A DNA stretch of 58,771 bases, taken from the NCBI GenBank assembly GCA_021771265.1, contig JAETPK010000003.1, positions 1-58,771 of the forward strand, given 5' to 3'. The notes beneath the pieces were generated by a model. That model was not told the DNA's origin. It ran no database searches and saw only the letters and a program-made list of their open reading frames with translations. Of the stretch, positions 16,261 to 27,772 are shown piece by piece; the first letter of the stretch is position 1; every line of letters begins with the position of its first letter. This stretch comes from Oscillospiraceae bacterium. GTDB lineage: Bacteria > Bacillota > Clostridia > Oscillospirales > Oscillospiraceae. The translations under genes and the position numbers were made by a program.

Positions 16261-16683
16261 ATGGGTTGTTTTTACTGTGATGAGCATCACGAGGGCCGGG
16301 AGGCCATTATGTTCAAGGTCGGTGAGATGAAGGCCGGCACGCTGTACCTGTTCAAGGACCAGGCCCACAAGGGCCGCTGCGTGCTGGCGCTGAAGAGCCA
16401 TCACCGGGAGCTGTGGGAGTGCGCGCCCCAGGAGCGGGCGGATTTCGCCGAGGACCTGGCCCGGGCCTCCAAGGCCATCCAGGACCTGTGGGGCTGCACG
16501 AAGCTGAATCTGGCCTCCTTCGGCGATACGAATCCCCACCTCCATTTCCATATCGTGCCCAAGTACGAGGGCGGCTTTGAGTTTGGAGGAAGCTTCGAGA
16601 TCACCAACCCCGCTCCGGTCCATCTGACGGAGGAGGAGTACCGGGCTATGATCGAAGCACTGAAAGAAAAACTGGACATCTAA
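16261..16683 (+). CDS. HIT-family nucleotide hydrolase/transferase
   Basis: This 140-residue protein has the histidine triad HLHFHIVPK at about residues 100-108 and an N-terminal CFYC pair that probably binds zinc together with downstream histidines. HIT proteins hydrolyse nucleotide-phosphoramidates or dinucleotides. The ATG at 16261 is chosen because MGCFYC is the conserved beginning; the upstream extension has no conserved character. The gene stands alone between its own promoter and a terminator. The physiological substrate is not known. Confidence 0.85.
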   Translation: MGCFYCDEHHEGREAIMFKVGEMKAGTLYLFKDQAHKGRCVLALKSHHRELWECAPQERADFAEDLARASKAIQDLWGCTKLNLASFGDTNPHLHFHIVPKYEGGFEFGGSFEITNPAPVHLTEEEYRAMIEALKEKLDI

Positions 16684-16696
16684 TCGTTTAGCTTGA

Positions 16697-16727
16697 AAAG
16701 TGCGGCAGAAATGCCGCACTTTTTTTG
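16697..16727 (+). terminator. Rho-independent terminator after the HIT gene
   Basis: The stem AAGTGCGGCA/TGCCGCACTT with a GAAA loop is followed by seven T. Confidence 0.9.
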
Positions 16728-16829
16728 ACAGCCTGCGCAAATTTTTGCAAAATTTCTCTTTTCCGGATAGGACAGTTGTGATAGAATGCTGTTCGTGAAT
16801 TGTTCCTTTCGAGAAAGGTGGAAATCAAT

Positions 16830-18569
16830 ATGAGAAAGACCAAAATCGTCTGCACCCTGGGGCCTGCCACGGACCGGGAGGGCGTCCTGCGGGAGATGCT
16901 GCTTGCCGGCATGAATGTGGCCCGCTTCAACTTCTCCCACGGCGACCATGCCGGCCACAAAGCCCGTCTGGACCAGCTGAAGGCCCTGCGGGAAGAGCTG
17001 GACCTGCCCGTGGCCGCCATGCTGGACACCAAGGGCCCCGAAGTGCGGCTGAAGACCTTTAAAAACGGTTCCGTGGAGCTGAAGGAGGGCGCGGAGTTCA
17101 CCCTTTGCACCAACGATGTGGAGGGCAACGAGACCTGCTGTTCCATCACGTATAATGACCTGCCCGGCGACGTAAAGGCCGGTGACGCCATTTTGCTGGA
17201 TGACGGCCTGGTCCGCATGACCGTGCTGGAGACCACGCCCACCACGATCCGCTGCAAGGTGCTCAACAGCGGCGTCATGAAGAATAACAAGGGTGTCAAT
17301 ATCCCCGGCGTCCGTCTGTCCATGCCCTACGTCAGCCAGCGGGACCGGGAGGATATCCTTTTCGGCATCCAGGAGGGCTTCGACTATATCGCCGCCAGTT
17401 TTGTCCGCACCGCCGCTGATATCCGGGAGCTGCGGCAGATCCTGGACCAGAACAACTCCCACATCCGCATCATCGCCAAGATCGAAAACCGGGAGGGTGT
17501 CAGCAATCTGCCGGATATCCTGGCCGTGGCGGACGGCATCATGGTGGCCCGTGGCGACATGGGCGTGGAGATCGACTTTACGGAGATCCCTGTTATCCAG
17601 AAGGATATGATCGCCCAGTGCGTAGCCTGCGGCAAGCCGGTCATCACCGCCACCCAGATGCTGGATTCCATGGTGGAAAACCCCCGGCCCACCCGGGCGG
17701 AGATCACCGACGTGGCCAACGCCATCTATGACGGCACCTCCGCCATCATGCTCTCCGGCGAGACCGCGGCGGGCAAATATCCGGTGGAGGCGGTCCGCAC
17801 CATGGACGCCATCGCCCTGCGGACGGAGGCCAATATCGACCGGGCCAAGCCCCTGAAGGTCTCCGGCAAGGAGCGGCTGTCCATCACCACCGCCATGGCC
17901 CACGCCGCCTGCACCACCGCCATGGACATCGGCGCCGACGCTATCCTCACCGTCAGCCAGCGGGGCGTCACCGCCCAAATGGTCAGCCGGTTCCGGCCCC
18001 AGACCACCGTGGTGGCGCTGCTGCTGGATGAGCAGGTCCGCCGGCAGATGAGCCTGTACTGGGGCGTGGAGGCCATTATGATGCCCTACGCCAGCAGCTC
18101 CGATGAACTGGCGGACTTTGCTGTGGAGGCGGCGGAGCGGGCCGGCATCGTGAAAAACGGCGATCTGGTGGTGGTCACCGCCGGCGTGCCTGTGGGCGTG
18201 GCCGGGACCACCAATATGATCCGCGTCAAGCAGGTGGGCGGCTCCCTCATCAATGCCACCGGCATCGGCGGACAAAAGGCCAGCGGCCGGCTGTGTGTAT
18301 GCCGTGTGCTGGACGATGTGGCGGAAAAATTCCTTCCCGGCGATGTACTGGTGGTGCCGTATACCAACAACAGCCTGCTGCCCTACATCCGTCAGGCCGC
18401 GGCGGTCATCACGGAGGAGGCCAGCGCCGACTGCCATACCGCCACCGTGGGCCTGGCGCTGGACAAGCCTGTCATCGTGGGTGCGGTGGACGCCACCCGC
18501 CGCCTGACGGACGGCATCCGGGTGTCTGTGGACTGCGCCCGGGGCGTGGTCCAGACGCTGCCGGAATAA
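16830..18569 (+). CDS. pyk: Pyruvate kinase with C-terminal PEP-utiliser-like domain
   Basis: This 579-residue protein transfers phosphate from phosphoenolpyruvate to ADP. Visible landmarks are KIVCTLGPAT at the N terminus, NFSHGDH, MLDTKGPEVR, IIAKIENREGV with the Lys/Glu metal site, VARGDMGVEID, and TATQMLDSMVENPRPTRAE. Residues from about 475 form the extra swivelling domain (GIGGQKASGRLCV, LVVPYTNNSLLPYI, VGAVDATRRL) found in Bacillus-type enzymes (about 585 residues). GAAAGGTGG precedes the ATG at 16830. An extended -10 (TGATAGAAT near 16780) probably drives it. Length and motifs are complete. Confidence 0.97.
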   Translation: MRKTKIVCTLGPATDREGVLREMLLAGMNVARFNFSHGDHAGHKARLDQLKALREELDLPVAAMLDTKGPEVRLKTFKNGSVELKEGAEFTLCTNDVEGNETCCSITYNDLPGDVKAGDAILLDDGLVRMTVLETTPTTIRCKVLNSGVMKNNKGVNIPGVRLSMPYVSQRDREDILFGIQEGFDYIAASFVRTAADIRELRQILDQNNSHIRIIAKIENREGVSNLPDILAVADGIMVARGDMGVEIDFTEIPVIQKDMIAQCVACGKPVITATQMLDSMVENPRPTRAEITDVANAIYDGTSAIMLSGETAAGKYPVEAVRTMDAIALRTEANIDRAKPLKVSGKERLSITTAMAHAACTTAMDIGADAILTVSQRGVTAQMVSRFRPQTTVVALLLDEQVRRQMSLYWGVEAIMMPYASSSDELADFAVEAAERAGIVKNGDLVVVTAGVPVGVAGTTNMIRVKQVGGSLINATGIGGQKASGRLCVCRVLDDVAEKFLPGDVLVVPYTNNSLLPYIRQAAAVITEEASADCHTATVGLALDKPVIVGAVDATRRLTDGIRVSVDCARGVVQTLPE

Positions 18570-18577
18570 TGAAAAAA

Positions 18578-18613
18578 CGCCGCGGAGCGCTGCCCTTTTG
18601 GCCGCGGCGCTTT
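18578..18613 (+). terminator. Terminator after pyk
   Basis: An 8-bp GC-only stem (CGCCGCGG/CCGCGGCG) with a 16-base loop is followed by CTTTTG. It lies between pyk and the GNAT gene. Confidence 0.6.
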
Positions 18614-18640
18614 TGACTTTTACAAGGAGGAAATGCGGAT

Positions 18641-19105
18641 ATGCGGCTCCGAAATTACACATCGGCGGACTGCGTAGCTTTGGCGGAGTTGTTCCACCGG
18701 AGCGTCCACGCTGTCTGCGCCGGAGACTATACACAAAAGCAACTGGACGCGTGGGCGTCTGGCACCGTGGATCTCGCGGCCTGGGACCGCTCGCTTTTGG
18801 AGCATCACACGTTGGTGGCGGTGGAAGGGGATACCCTTGTGGGCTTCGGCGATATGGACCAGACCGGGTATCTGGACAGGCTGTTCGTGCACCCGGATTT
18901 TCAGCACCGCGGCATCGCGGCCGCCATCTGCGGCCGTCTGGAGAGGGATTCCGCCGCGGAGCGGTTTACTGTGTACGCCTCCATCACCGCAAAACCGTTT
19001 TTTGCCGGAAGGGGCTATCGGGTGGTGCAGGAACGGCAGGCGGTCCGGAATGGGGTCGCACTGACCAATTATTTGATGGAAAAGCAGAGACACGCTGCGT
19101 TTTAA
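18641..19105 (+). CDS. GNAT-family N-acetyltransferase
   Basis: This 154-residue protein has the GNAT acetyl-CoA core: LDRLFVHPDFQHRGIAAAIC holds beta-4 and the pyrophosphate-binding Q-x-x-G-x-G/A loop (about residues 80-95). AKPFFAGRGYRVVQE is the C-terminal part common to this superfamily. AAGGAGG precedes the ATG by 7 bases. The acceptor cannot be inferred. It follows pyk after a terminator-like hairpin, so it may be partly read through from pyk. Confidence 0.8.
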   Translation: MRLRNYTSADCVALAELFHRSVHAVCAGDYTQKQLDAWASGTVDLAAWDRSLLEHHTLVAVEGDTLVGFGDMDQTGYLDRLFVHPDFQHRGIAAAICGRLERDSAAERFTVYASITAKPFFAGRGYRVVQERQAVRNGVALTNYLMEKQRHAAF

Positions 19106-19109
19106 AAGA

Positions 19110-19144
19110 AAAAGCTCCTGTCCTCAGCGGACGGGAGCTTTTTT
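19110..19144. terminator. Bidirectional terminator between GNAT and mgtE
   Basis: AAAAGCTCCTGTCC and GGACGGGAGCTTTTTT form a 14-bp stem with a 5-base loop, with A and T runs on both sides between two converging genes. Confidence 0.88.
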
Positions 19145-19146
19145 GC

Positions 19147-20529
19147 TTAAACACCCAAAATCATGGAGGCGAATTGGAAGTAGATCAAAAGAGACAGGGA
19201 GTCCACGATGGTGGAGATGAACGGGGAGGCCATGACGGCGGGGTCAAAGCCAACCTTTTCCGCCAGAATGGGCAGGGAGCAGCCTACGAGCTTCGCCACC
19301 ATCACCGTGCCGATGAGCGTGGCACACACCACCAGGGCCACTGTGGGGGTGACGGTGGGGTTGTGGAGCAGCCAACGGTCTACCAGCATCATTTTCACGA
19401 AGTTGGCTGCGGCCAGGCACAGGCCGCAGCAGACGGACACCCGGAACTCCTTCCACAGGACCCGGATCAGGTCGGAGAACCGCACCTCCCCCAAAGACAG
19501 GGCGCGGATGACGGCGGTGGAGGCCTGGGTGCCGCTGTTGCCGCCGGTGCCGGAGAGCATGGGGATGAAAGAGGTGAGGATGGCGCAGGAGGCCAGGGCG
19601 CTTTCAAAGTGGGTGAGGATGATGCCGGTAAAGGTGGCGGAGAGCATCAGCACCAGCAGCCAGGGGGTGCGGGCCTTCCAGGTCTCCAGGGGGCTGGTTT
19701 TCAGGTAGGGCTTGTCAGAGGGCAGGATGGCGGCCATCTTCTCGATATCCTCGGTGGCCTCCTCCTGCAGAACATCAATGGCGTCATCCACGGTGACGAT
19801 GCCCACCAGACGGTTTTCCGTGTCCACCACTGGCAGGGCCAGAAAGTCGTATTTGCCCAGGGCCCGGGCCGTGGTCTCCTGGTCGTCCAGGGTCTGGACG
19901 GAGATAAAGTTCCGCTCCATGATGTCGCCAATGACATCGTCATCCTCCGCCAGCAGCAGTGTCCGAATGGACAGCAGGCCGATAAGGTGGCGGCCGTCAT
20001 CGATGACATAGCAGACGTTGATGGTCTCCTTGTCAGGGCCGGTGCGGCGGATGCGCTTCAAGGCGTCCTCCACCGTCATGGTCTCTCTCAGGTCCACAAA
20101 CTCCGTGGTCATGATGCTGCCGGTGGAGTCATCGGGATATTTCAGGATCTCGTTGATGCTTTTGCGCATCTCCGGGTCGGAGTGCTTCAAAATGCGCTTG
20201 ACCACGTTGGCGGGCATTTCCTCCACGATATCCACGGTATCGTCCAGATACAGCTCGTCCAGAACCTCCTTCAGCTCTGTGTTGGAAAAGCTCTGGATCA
20301 GCAGCTCCTGCTGGTCGGAATCCAGCTCCACGAACACCTCCGCCGCCTGCTCCTTGGGCAGCAGGCGGAAGACCAGCGCCACCTTTTCGTCCAGCTCGCC
20401 GCACAAAGCGGCGATATCCGCCGCCTCCATGGGAAGAAGGAGGGCCCGCAGGTCCGCGTATCGTTTTCGGGCGATATACTCCTCAATTTTTTCCAGCAGC
20501 TCTTCCTGGTTTCCTTCCAACTCAAACAC
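19147..20529 (-). CDS. mgtE: Magnesium transporter MgtE
   Basis: This 460-residue protein has the MgtE order: an N-terminal helical Mg-sensing domain (residues 1-135, with LLPKEQAAEVFVELD), two CBS domains (about 140-265, with MTTEFVDLRETMTVEDAL and VGIVTVDDAIDVL), then five membrane helices with the pore signature PMLSGTGGNSGTQASTAVIR. A GTG start at 20529 has GGAGG nine bases upstream and gives the usual family length; the longer frame upstream runs into the riboswitch leader. The gene sits behind an M-box, so high Mg2+ should shut it down. CBS domains gate the channel by Mg2+ directly. Confidence 0.95.
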   Translation of the reverse strand: MFELEGNQEELLEKIEEYIARKRYADLRALLLPMEAADIAALCGELDEKVALVFRLLPKEQAAEVFVELDSDQQELLIQSFSNTELKEVLDELYLDDTVDIVEEMPANVVKRILKHSDPEMRKSINEILKYPDDSTGSIMTTEFVDLRETMTVEDALKRIRRTGPDKETINVCYVIDDGRHLIGLLSIRTLLLAEDDDVIGDIMERNFISVQTLDDQETTARALGKYDFLALPVVDTENRLVGIVTVDDAIDVLQEEATEDIEKMAAILPSDKPYLKTSPLETWKARTPWLLVLMLSATFTGIILTHFESALASCAILTSFIPMLSGTGGNSGTQASTAVIRALSLGEVRFSDLIRVLWKEFRVSVCCGLCLAAANFVKMMLVDRWLLHNPTVTPTVALVVCATLIGTVMVAKLVGCSLPILAEKVGFDPAVMASPFISTIVDSLSLLIYFQFASMILGV

Positions 20530-20636
20530 GCCGCGCAGCCTCCTTTCCGGTCTTGATAAAAATAACTTCCCTGTCCGCCCGGAACGGCGCGGCCAGAGAA
20601 GCTCTCTTTTCCGGGGAGCGAGCCAATAAGCCCCCC

Positions 20637-20795
20637 GCCGCCGTTCAAGCTTTAGCTTCACAAGGCGGTGAAATCGCGTTAGATGATACCTTCGTGTTCG
20701 ATATCGCCTGTTCAAACCCTCTCATGATGTCTCCATCACTCCGCGGCAGCGATCCATATCCCTGTGGTAGCCTTACCTACCGGACGATATAACAA
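20637..20795 (-). ncRNA. M-box (ykoK) magnesium riboswitch
   Basis: On the minus strand the leader contains GTAGGTAAGGCTACCACAGG, then GATATGGATCGCTGCCGC and GGAGACATCA. About 100 bases later comes GCTAAAGCTTGAACGG, matching the conserved M-box blocks (GTTAGGTGAGGCTCC, ATACGCTGCTGCC and GTGCTAAAGC). It lies between a consensus promoter and mgtE, the typical M-box partner. Metal binding folds the RNA and reduces downstream expression in known cases. I identified it by eye; a covariance search would settle the boundaries. The rest of the 427-base interval before radC is leader and promoter. Confidence 0.82.
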
Positions 20796-20806
20796 TTTCT
20801 TTCTTA

Positions 20807-20835
20807 ATATTATGCCAAAAAAGTGCCACTGTCAA
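20807..20835 (-). promoter_or_regulatory. Promoter of the M-box/mgtE transcript
   Basis: On the minus strand a perfect TTGACA (20835-20830) and TAATAT (20812-20807) are spaced by 17 bases. Transcription would start near 20800, just ahead of the M-box. Confidence 0.85.
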
Positions 20836-20956
20836 CCCGGAAGGAAAGCTGAATTGGAATTTTCAAACCGGAAAAGCGCTTGTCGTACACGGCAGGTATG
20901 TGGTATAATGTGACATTCCGGGGAAATTTTGATTCACGCGAAAGGCGGAGATGGAC

Positions 20957-21631
20957 ATGGGGATTCATGACGGACACAGGGAGAAAATGCGGCGCCGCTT
21001 TTTGCAGGGCGGGCTGGAGCCCTTCGCGGACCATGAGGCCCTGGAGCTGCTGCTGTATTACGCCATTCCCCGCCGGGATACCAATCCCATTGCCCACGCC
21101 CTCATGGAGCGGTACGGCTCTTTGTCGGCGGTGCTGGAGGCCCCGGTGGAGGACCTGCAAAAGGTGGAGGGCATCGGGGAGAGCGCCGCGGTGCTTTTGA
21201 AGCTGGTGTTCCAGCTGTACCGGAAGGCCCGGCTGGCGGAGGCGGAGCGGGAAATGGTCCTCAACTCCTCGGAGCGGGCCGGCGCTTACCTGCTGGAGCG
21301 GTTTGCGGGAGAAAAGCACGAGGTGGTTTACGCCTTGTATCTGGACCGGAAGGGCAAGCTCATTGCCTGCCGGCGCCTGGGGGAGGGCGGTATCTCCTCC
21401 GCCGGATTGGATATCCGCCGCCTGCTGGAGCAGGCGCTGCTGACCTCCGCCAGCGCGGTCATCCTGTCCCATAACCACCCCAGCGGCGTGGCTCTGCCCT
21501 CCACCGATGACTATACGGCCACAGACCGGGCAAAATCAGCATTGGAGAGCATCGGCGTCCAGCTGGCCGACCACATCATTGTGGCGGACCAGGATTTTGT
21601 ATCCATGGCGGACAGCGGATATCTGGTGTAA
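20957..21631 (+). CDS. radC: RadC/JAB-domain family protein
   Basis: This 224-residue protein has an N-terminal helix-hairpin-helix-like region (ALMERYGSLSAVLEAPVEDL, then QKVEGIGESAAVLL, about residues 48-82) and a C-terminal JAB/MPN metalloprotease-like domain with the zinc motif HNHPSGVALPSTDD (about residues 172-185). The family was once linked to DNA repair, but its true role is unsettled. The ATG at 20957 is chosen because GGAG is six bases upstream; the ATG at 20951 abuts the Shine-Dalgarno. It lies upstream of the SOS-type promoter of uvrB. Confidence 0.9.
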   Translation: MGIHDGHREKMRRRFLQGGLEPFADHEALELLLYYAIPRRDTNPIAHALMERYGSLSAVLEAPVEDLQKVEGIGESAAVLLKLVFQLYRKARLAEAEREMVLNSSERAGAYLLERFAGEKHEVVYALYLDRKGKLIACRRLGEGGISSAGLDIRRLLEQALLTSASAVILSHNHPSGVALPSTDDYTATDRAKSALESIGVQLADHIIVADQDFVSMADSGYLV

Positions 21632-21664
21632 GCCGCCTGCGTTTAAAAACTGTCTCACAAATAT

Positions 21665-21678
21665 CGAACAAATGTTGC
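21665..21678. promoter_or_regulatory. LexA/DinR box (SOS operator)
   Basis: CGAACAAATGTTGC matches the Gram-positive SOS box CGAACRNRYGTTYC at 13 of 14 positions. It overlaps the -35 box of the uvrB promoter, the usual position for repression by LexA. Confidence 0.8.
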
Positions 21679-21703
21679 ATATAGCGTATACCCGTGGTAT
21701 GAT
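21675..21703 (+). promoter_or_regulatory. Promoter of the uvrB-uvrA gene group
   Basis: TTGCAT at 21675-21680 and TATGAT at 21698-21703 are spaced by 17 bases. The 5' leader is about 255 bases long because of the insert described at 21733-22008. Confidence 0.75.
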
Positions 21704-21732
21704 GGAAGACGAAAAAACAAACTGTTTGGGAG

Positions 21733-21781
21733 CGTGCTATGCCGAAATTTCAAGTTGTTTCTGGTTACCAGCCCTCCGGCG
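21733..21781 (+). repeat. Direct repeat of uvrB start, copy 1
   Basis: This 49-bp segment recurs at 21960-22008 with two mismatches. The 178 bases between the copies hold a series of hairpins: arms TGAAACGGGC at 21827-21857, GTTTTGGC at 21860-21879, CGCCGCA at 21887-21902, and TGGCC near 21923-21935. Confidence 0.85.
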
Positions 21782-21825
21782 GTTCCCCACAAAAGCGGGG
21801 CTTTTGCGGGGGCCCCTCGATATGA
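21739..21825 (+). CDS. Leader ORF, duplicated start of uvrB
   Basis: The ATG at 21739 has GGGAG eight bases upstream and opens a 28-codon frame whose first 14 residues ([14 protein letters not shown]) equal the UvrB N terminus but for one residue. It then diverges into Gly/Pro-rich nonsense and stops at 21825. The first 43 bases of this ORF belong to a 49-bp direct repeat of the true uvrB start region. It may be translated, since its ribosome binding site is good, but it is most likely a by-product of the rearrangement. Confidence 0.4.
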   Translation: MPKFQVVSGYQPSGGSPQKRGFCGGPSI

Positions 21826-21959
21826 CTGAAACGGGCAGGCAGAGTCCGCCCGTTTCAAGGTTTTGGCTTTCGCCAAAACGCTTGCACGCCGCAGATGCGG
21901 CGCTGGGCCCTTGGCCCGTGGCTGGCCGCCGGCCACAATATACAGCTGCCTAAGGAGAA

Positions 21960-22008
21960 CGTGCTATGCCGAAATTTCAAGTTGTTTCTGATTACCAGCC
22001 TTCCGGCG
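21960..22008 (+). repeat. Direct repeat of uvrB start, copy 2 (functional)
   Basis: This copy contains the true uvrB start at 21966 and its first 14 codons. AAGGAG at 21952-21957 supplies the ribosome binding site and comes from the inserted segment rather than from the repeat. Confidence 0.85.
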
Positions 22009-23936
22009 ACCAGCCCCAGGCCATCGCGGCCCTGGCGGAGGGCATCGAAAACGGATTAAAGGAGCAGGTGCTCCTGGGCGTCACCGGCTCCGGCAAGACC
22101 TTCACCATGGCCAAGGTCATCGAGCAGGTGCAGCGCCCCACCCTGGTGCTGGCTCACAACAAGACCCTGGCGGCTCAGCTGTGCGCGGAGTTCAAGGAGT
22201 TTTTCCCCAACAACGCCGTGGAGTATTTTGTGTCCTATTACGATTACTATCAGCCGGAGGCCTATATCCCCCACACGGATACCTATATCGCCAAGGACGC
22301 CTCCACCAACGACGAGATCGACCGGCTGCGGCTGTCCGCCACCTGCGCCCTGCTGGAGCGGCGGGATGTCATCGTGGTGTCCTCCGTCAGCTGTATCTAC
22401 GGCCTGGGCGAGCCGGATGACTTTGCCAAGATGGTGGTGTCCCTGCGGGTGGGGGCCCAGTGGGACCGGGACGAGCTGCTGCGCCGCCTGGTGGAGATCC
22501 GCTATGAGCGCAACGACATCGCCTTTGAGCGCAATATGTTCCGGGTCCGGGGGGACACGGTGGAGATCTATCCCGCCTACTACAAGGACAAGGCCATCCG
22601 GGTGGAGTTTTTCGGCGACGAGATCGACCGCATCAGCGAGATCACGCCGCTGACCGGGGCGGTGAACCGGGTGTTGAACCACATCGCCATCTATCCCGCC
22701 AGCCATTATGTCACCACCAAAGACAAAATGGACCGGGCCATGGGCGAGATCCGCCGGGAGCTGGAGGAGCAGGTGAAAGTCTTCACCGACAACGACCAGC
22801 TGGTGGAGGCCCAGCGTATCCGCCAGCGGACGGAGTACGATATGGAGATGATGGCAGAGCTGGGCTATTGCTCCGGCATCGAGAACTATTCCCGCATCAT
22901 TTCGGAGCGGCCCGCCGGGTCGGCGCCCATGACGCTGCTGGATTTCTTTCCGGATGACTTTTTGCTGTTCGTGGACGAGTCCCACGTGACGCTGCCCCAG
23001 GTCCGGGCCATGTACAACGGTGACCACGCCCGGAAGGACAGCCTGGTGAAATACGGCTTCCGGCTGCCCTGCGCCTATGACAACCGGCCTTTGAAGTTCG
23101 AGGAATTTGAGGAGCGCATCGGCCAGGCGGTGTTTGTCTCCGCCACGCCGGGCCCCTATGAGCGGGAGCGGGCAGACCAGGTGGTGGAGCAGGTCATCCG
23201 CCCCACGGGCCTGCTGGATCCGCGGGTGGAGGTGCGGCCTGTCACCGGTCAGATCGACGACCTGATGGACGAGATCAAGGCCCGCGCCGCCAAGAACGAG
23301 CGGGTGCTGGTGACAACCTTGACCAAGAAAATGGCCGAGGACCTGACGGAGTTTTTCAAAAACGCCGGCATTCGGGTGCGGTATATGCACTCCGATGTCC
23401 AGACCATTGAGCGGATGGAGATCATCCGGGACCTGCGGCTGGGCGAGTTCGACGTGCTGGTGGGCATCAACCTGCTGCGGGAGGGCCTGGACCTGCCGGA
23501 GGTGAGCCTGGTGGCGGTGCTGGACGCCGACAAAGAGGGGTTCCTCCGCAGCGAGACCAGCCTCATCCAGACCATCGGCCGCGCCGCCCGAAACGCCGAG
23601 GGCCTCGTCATTCTGTACGCCGATGAGATCACCCCCTCCATGGGGGCGGCCATGGAGGAGACGGCGCGCCGCCGCGCCATCCAGGACGCCTTCAATCAAG
23701 AACACGGCATCGTGCCCAAGACCATCATCAAGGGAGTCCGGGAGGTGCTGGAGATCTCCAAAACGGCGGAGGAGGACACCATCCGGGGCCGGAAGAAGCG
23801 GAAGCTCAATGAGCAGGAGCGGGCCGCGGAGATCGCCAAGCTGGAAAAGGAAATGAAAGAGGCCAGCAAGATGCTGGAATTCGAGTACGCGGCGGTGCTG
23901 CGGGACCGCATCATCGAGCTGCGGGGTGAGAAATAA
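21966..23936 (+). CDS. uvrB: Excinuclease ABC subunit B
   Basis: This 656-residue helicase-like subunit of nucleotide excision repair verifies damage and hands DNA to UvrC. It shows Walker A GVTGSGKT (38-45), the beta-hairpin region [12 protein letters not shown] (about 92-103), helicase motifs including DESHVTLPQ and [16 protein letters not shown], and the C-terminal UVR motif ([20 protein letters not shown]) that contacts UvrC. Length is normal. It is expressed from a promoter overlapped by a LexA box, so SOS induction is expected. It is followed without a gap by the MmcQ gene and, two genes on, by uvrA. Confidence 0.98.
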   Translation: MPKFQVVSDYQPSGDQPQAIAALAEGIENGLKEQVLLGVTGSGKTFTMAKVIEQVQRPTLVLAHNKTLAAQLCAEFKEFFPNNAVEYFVSYYDYYQPEAYIPHTDTYIAKDASTNDEIDRLRLSATCALLERRDVIVVSSVSCIYGLGEPDDFAKMVVSLRVGAQWDRDELLRRLVEIRYERNDIAFERNMFRVRGDTVEIYPAYYKDKAIRVEFFGDEIDRISEITPLTGAVNRVLNHIAIYPASHYVTTKDKMDRAMGEIRRELEEQVKVFTDNDQLVEAQRIRQRTEYDMEMMAELGYCSGIENYSRIISERPAGSAPMTLLDFFPDDFLLFVDESHVTLPQVRAMYNGDHARKDSLVKYGFRLPCAYDNRPLKFEEFEERIGQAVFVSATPGPYERERADQVVEQVIRPTGLLDPRVEVRPVTGQIDDLMDEIKARAAKNERVLVTTLTKKMAEDLTEFFKNAGIRVRYMHSDVQTIERMEIIRDLRLGEFDVLVGINLLREGLDLPEVSLVAVLDADKEGFLRSETSLIQTIGRAARNAEGLVILYADEITPSMGAAMEETARRRAIQDAFNQEHGIVPKTIIKGVREVLEISKTAEEDTIRGRKKRKLNEQERAAEIAKLEKEMKEASKMLEFEYAAVLRDRIIELRGEK

Positions 23937-24320
23937 ATGCGATACGAATGGTTGGATGAATACCTCCTCTCCCTCCCGGGAGCGGAGAAGGACTACAAGC
24001 CCGAGTGGGGCTGGTTTCGCTATATGCTCCGGGGCAGGCTGTTCGCCGCCGTCTGCTCCCCGGGGGCGGAGCACAAGATCTACGGCGGCCACGATCTGGT
24101 GAATTTGAAATGCGATCCACAGCAGTCGGAGCTGCTCCGGGCCGAATACCCGGATATTCTGCCGGGCTTTTATTCCGACAAGCGCACCTGGATCGCCTGC
24201 TTTCTGGACGGCGCCCTGCCGGATGAGCTGCTGCGGGCGCTGTGCGAGGCATCCCACCGCCTGGTGATGGAGAAGCTGCCCAAGTATGTACAAAGAGAAC
24301 TCATGGAAAACAGAGGATGA
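23937..24320 (+). CDS. MmcQ/YjbR-family protein
   Basis: This 127-residue protein has the MmcQ/YjbR (CyaY-like fold) pattern: WFRYMLRGRLFAAVCSPG, VNLKCDPQQSELLRAEYPDI and KRTWIACFLDGALPDELL. The family is thought to bind DNA, but no activity is established. Its ATG directly follows the uvrB stop (TAAATG), so it depends on uvrB transcription and perhaps on translational coupling. Lying inside the uvrB-uvrA group, it may be SOS-induced with them; a repair role is inference. Confidence 0.82.
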   Translation: MRYEWLDEYLLSLPGAEKDYKPEWGWFRYMLRGRLFAAVCSPGAEHKIYGGHDLVNLKCDPQQSELLRAEYPDILPGFYSDKRTWIACFLDGALPDELLRALCEASHRLVMEKLPKYVQRELMENRG

Positions 24321-24325
24321 ATACA

Positions 24326-24811
24326 ATGACAAAGCACAAGGAAGAAAAAACAAATGTCATGCGGGTCCTGGACCAGAAAAAAATTCCTTACACGGCTCAT
24401 ACCTATCCCGCCGACGGCCCCATCGACGGCGTCAGCGTGGCGGGCTTTCTGGGGCAGGACGCAGAGCGGGTGTTCAAGACCCTGGTGACCAAGGGGAACA
24501 CAGGGGCATACTACGTATTTGACATCCCCGTGGCGGAAAACCTGGATCTGAAAAAGGCCGCCAAGGCGGTGGGGGAGAAGTCCATCGCCATGCTGCCCCA
24601 GAGAGAGCTGCTGCCCCTCACCGGCTACGTCCACGGCGGATGCAGCCCCGTGGGGATGAAAAAGCAGTTCCCCACGGTGTTCCATGAAACGGCCACCCTG
24701 TACGATACCATCTGCGTATCCGCCGGCAAGGTGGGCGCCCAGGTGGAGCTGGCGCCCCAGGCACTGCTGGACCTGCTGGGGGCCTCCGCGGCGGATATCA
24801 CCGTGGAATGA
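24326..24811 (+). CDS. ybaK: Cys-tRNA(Pro)/Cys-tRNA(Cys) deacylase YbaK
   Basis: This 161-residue protein belongs to the YbaK/EbsC editing family, which hydrolyses mischarged Cys-tRNA(Pro). Characteristic parts are [60 protein letters not shown] and a C-terminal [24 protein letters not shown] is nine bases ahead of the ATG at 24326; the ATG at 24317, which overlaps the previous stop, is the alternative. It is part of the uvrB-uvrA gene run. Confidence 0.92.
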   Translation: MTKHKEEKTNVMRVLDQKKIPYTAHTYPADGPIDGVSVAGFLGQDAERVFKTLVTKGNTGAYYVFDIPVAENLDLKKAAKAVGEKSIAMLPQRELLPLTGYVHGGCSPVGMKKQFPTVFHETATLYDTICVSAGKVGAQVELAPQALLDLLGASAADITVE

Positions 24812-24897
24812 ACGGCATGGACATGAAGCTGCTCCGTAGACTGGTGGTCTCCCGCATCATCGTGCGGGGCTGGCACCAGAAGGAAATATACAGATAA
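24808..24897 (+). CDS. Possible 29-residue basic peptide between ybaK and uvrA
   Basis: An ATGA overlap with the ybaK stop opens a frame [18 protein letters not shown] that ends EIYR at 24897, with many Arg/Lys. There is no separate ribosome binding site, so translation would rely on coupling to ybaK. It fills most of the 114-base gap before uvrA. I do not recognise it, and it could be chance. Confidence 0.25.
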   Translation: MNGMDMKLLRRLVVSRIIVRGWHQKEIYR

Positions 24898-24925
24898 TCT
24901 CTGACAAGGAGACACAAAAACGCTT

Positions 24926-27754
<2,829 letters not shown>

Positions 27755-27772
27755 AAGGGGGAGAAGTGTGTG

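Noticed and set aside
19147-20715. Extended N terminus for MgtE (522 residues)
   Set aside because: The extra 62 residues are encoded by the M-box leader and are Arg-rich without family similarity; the GTG at 20529 with GGAGG gives the normal length.
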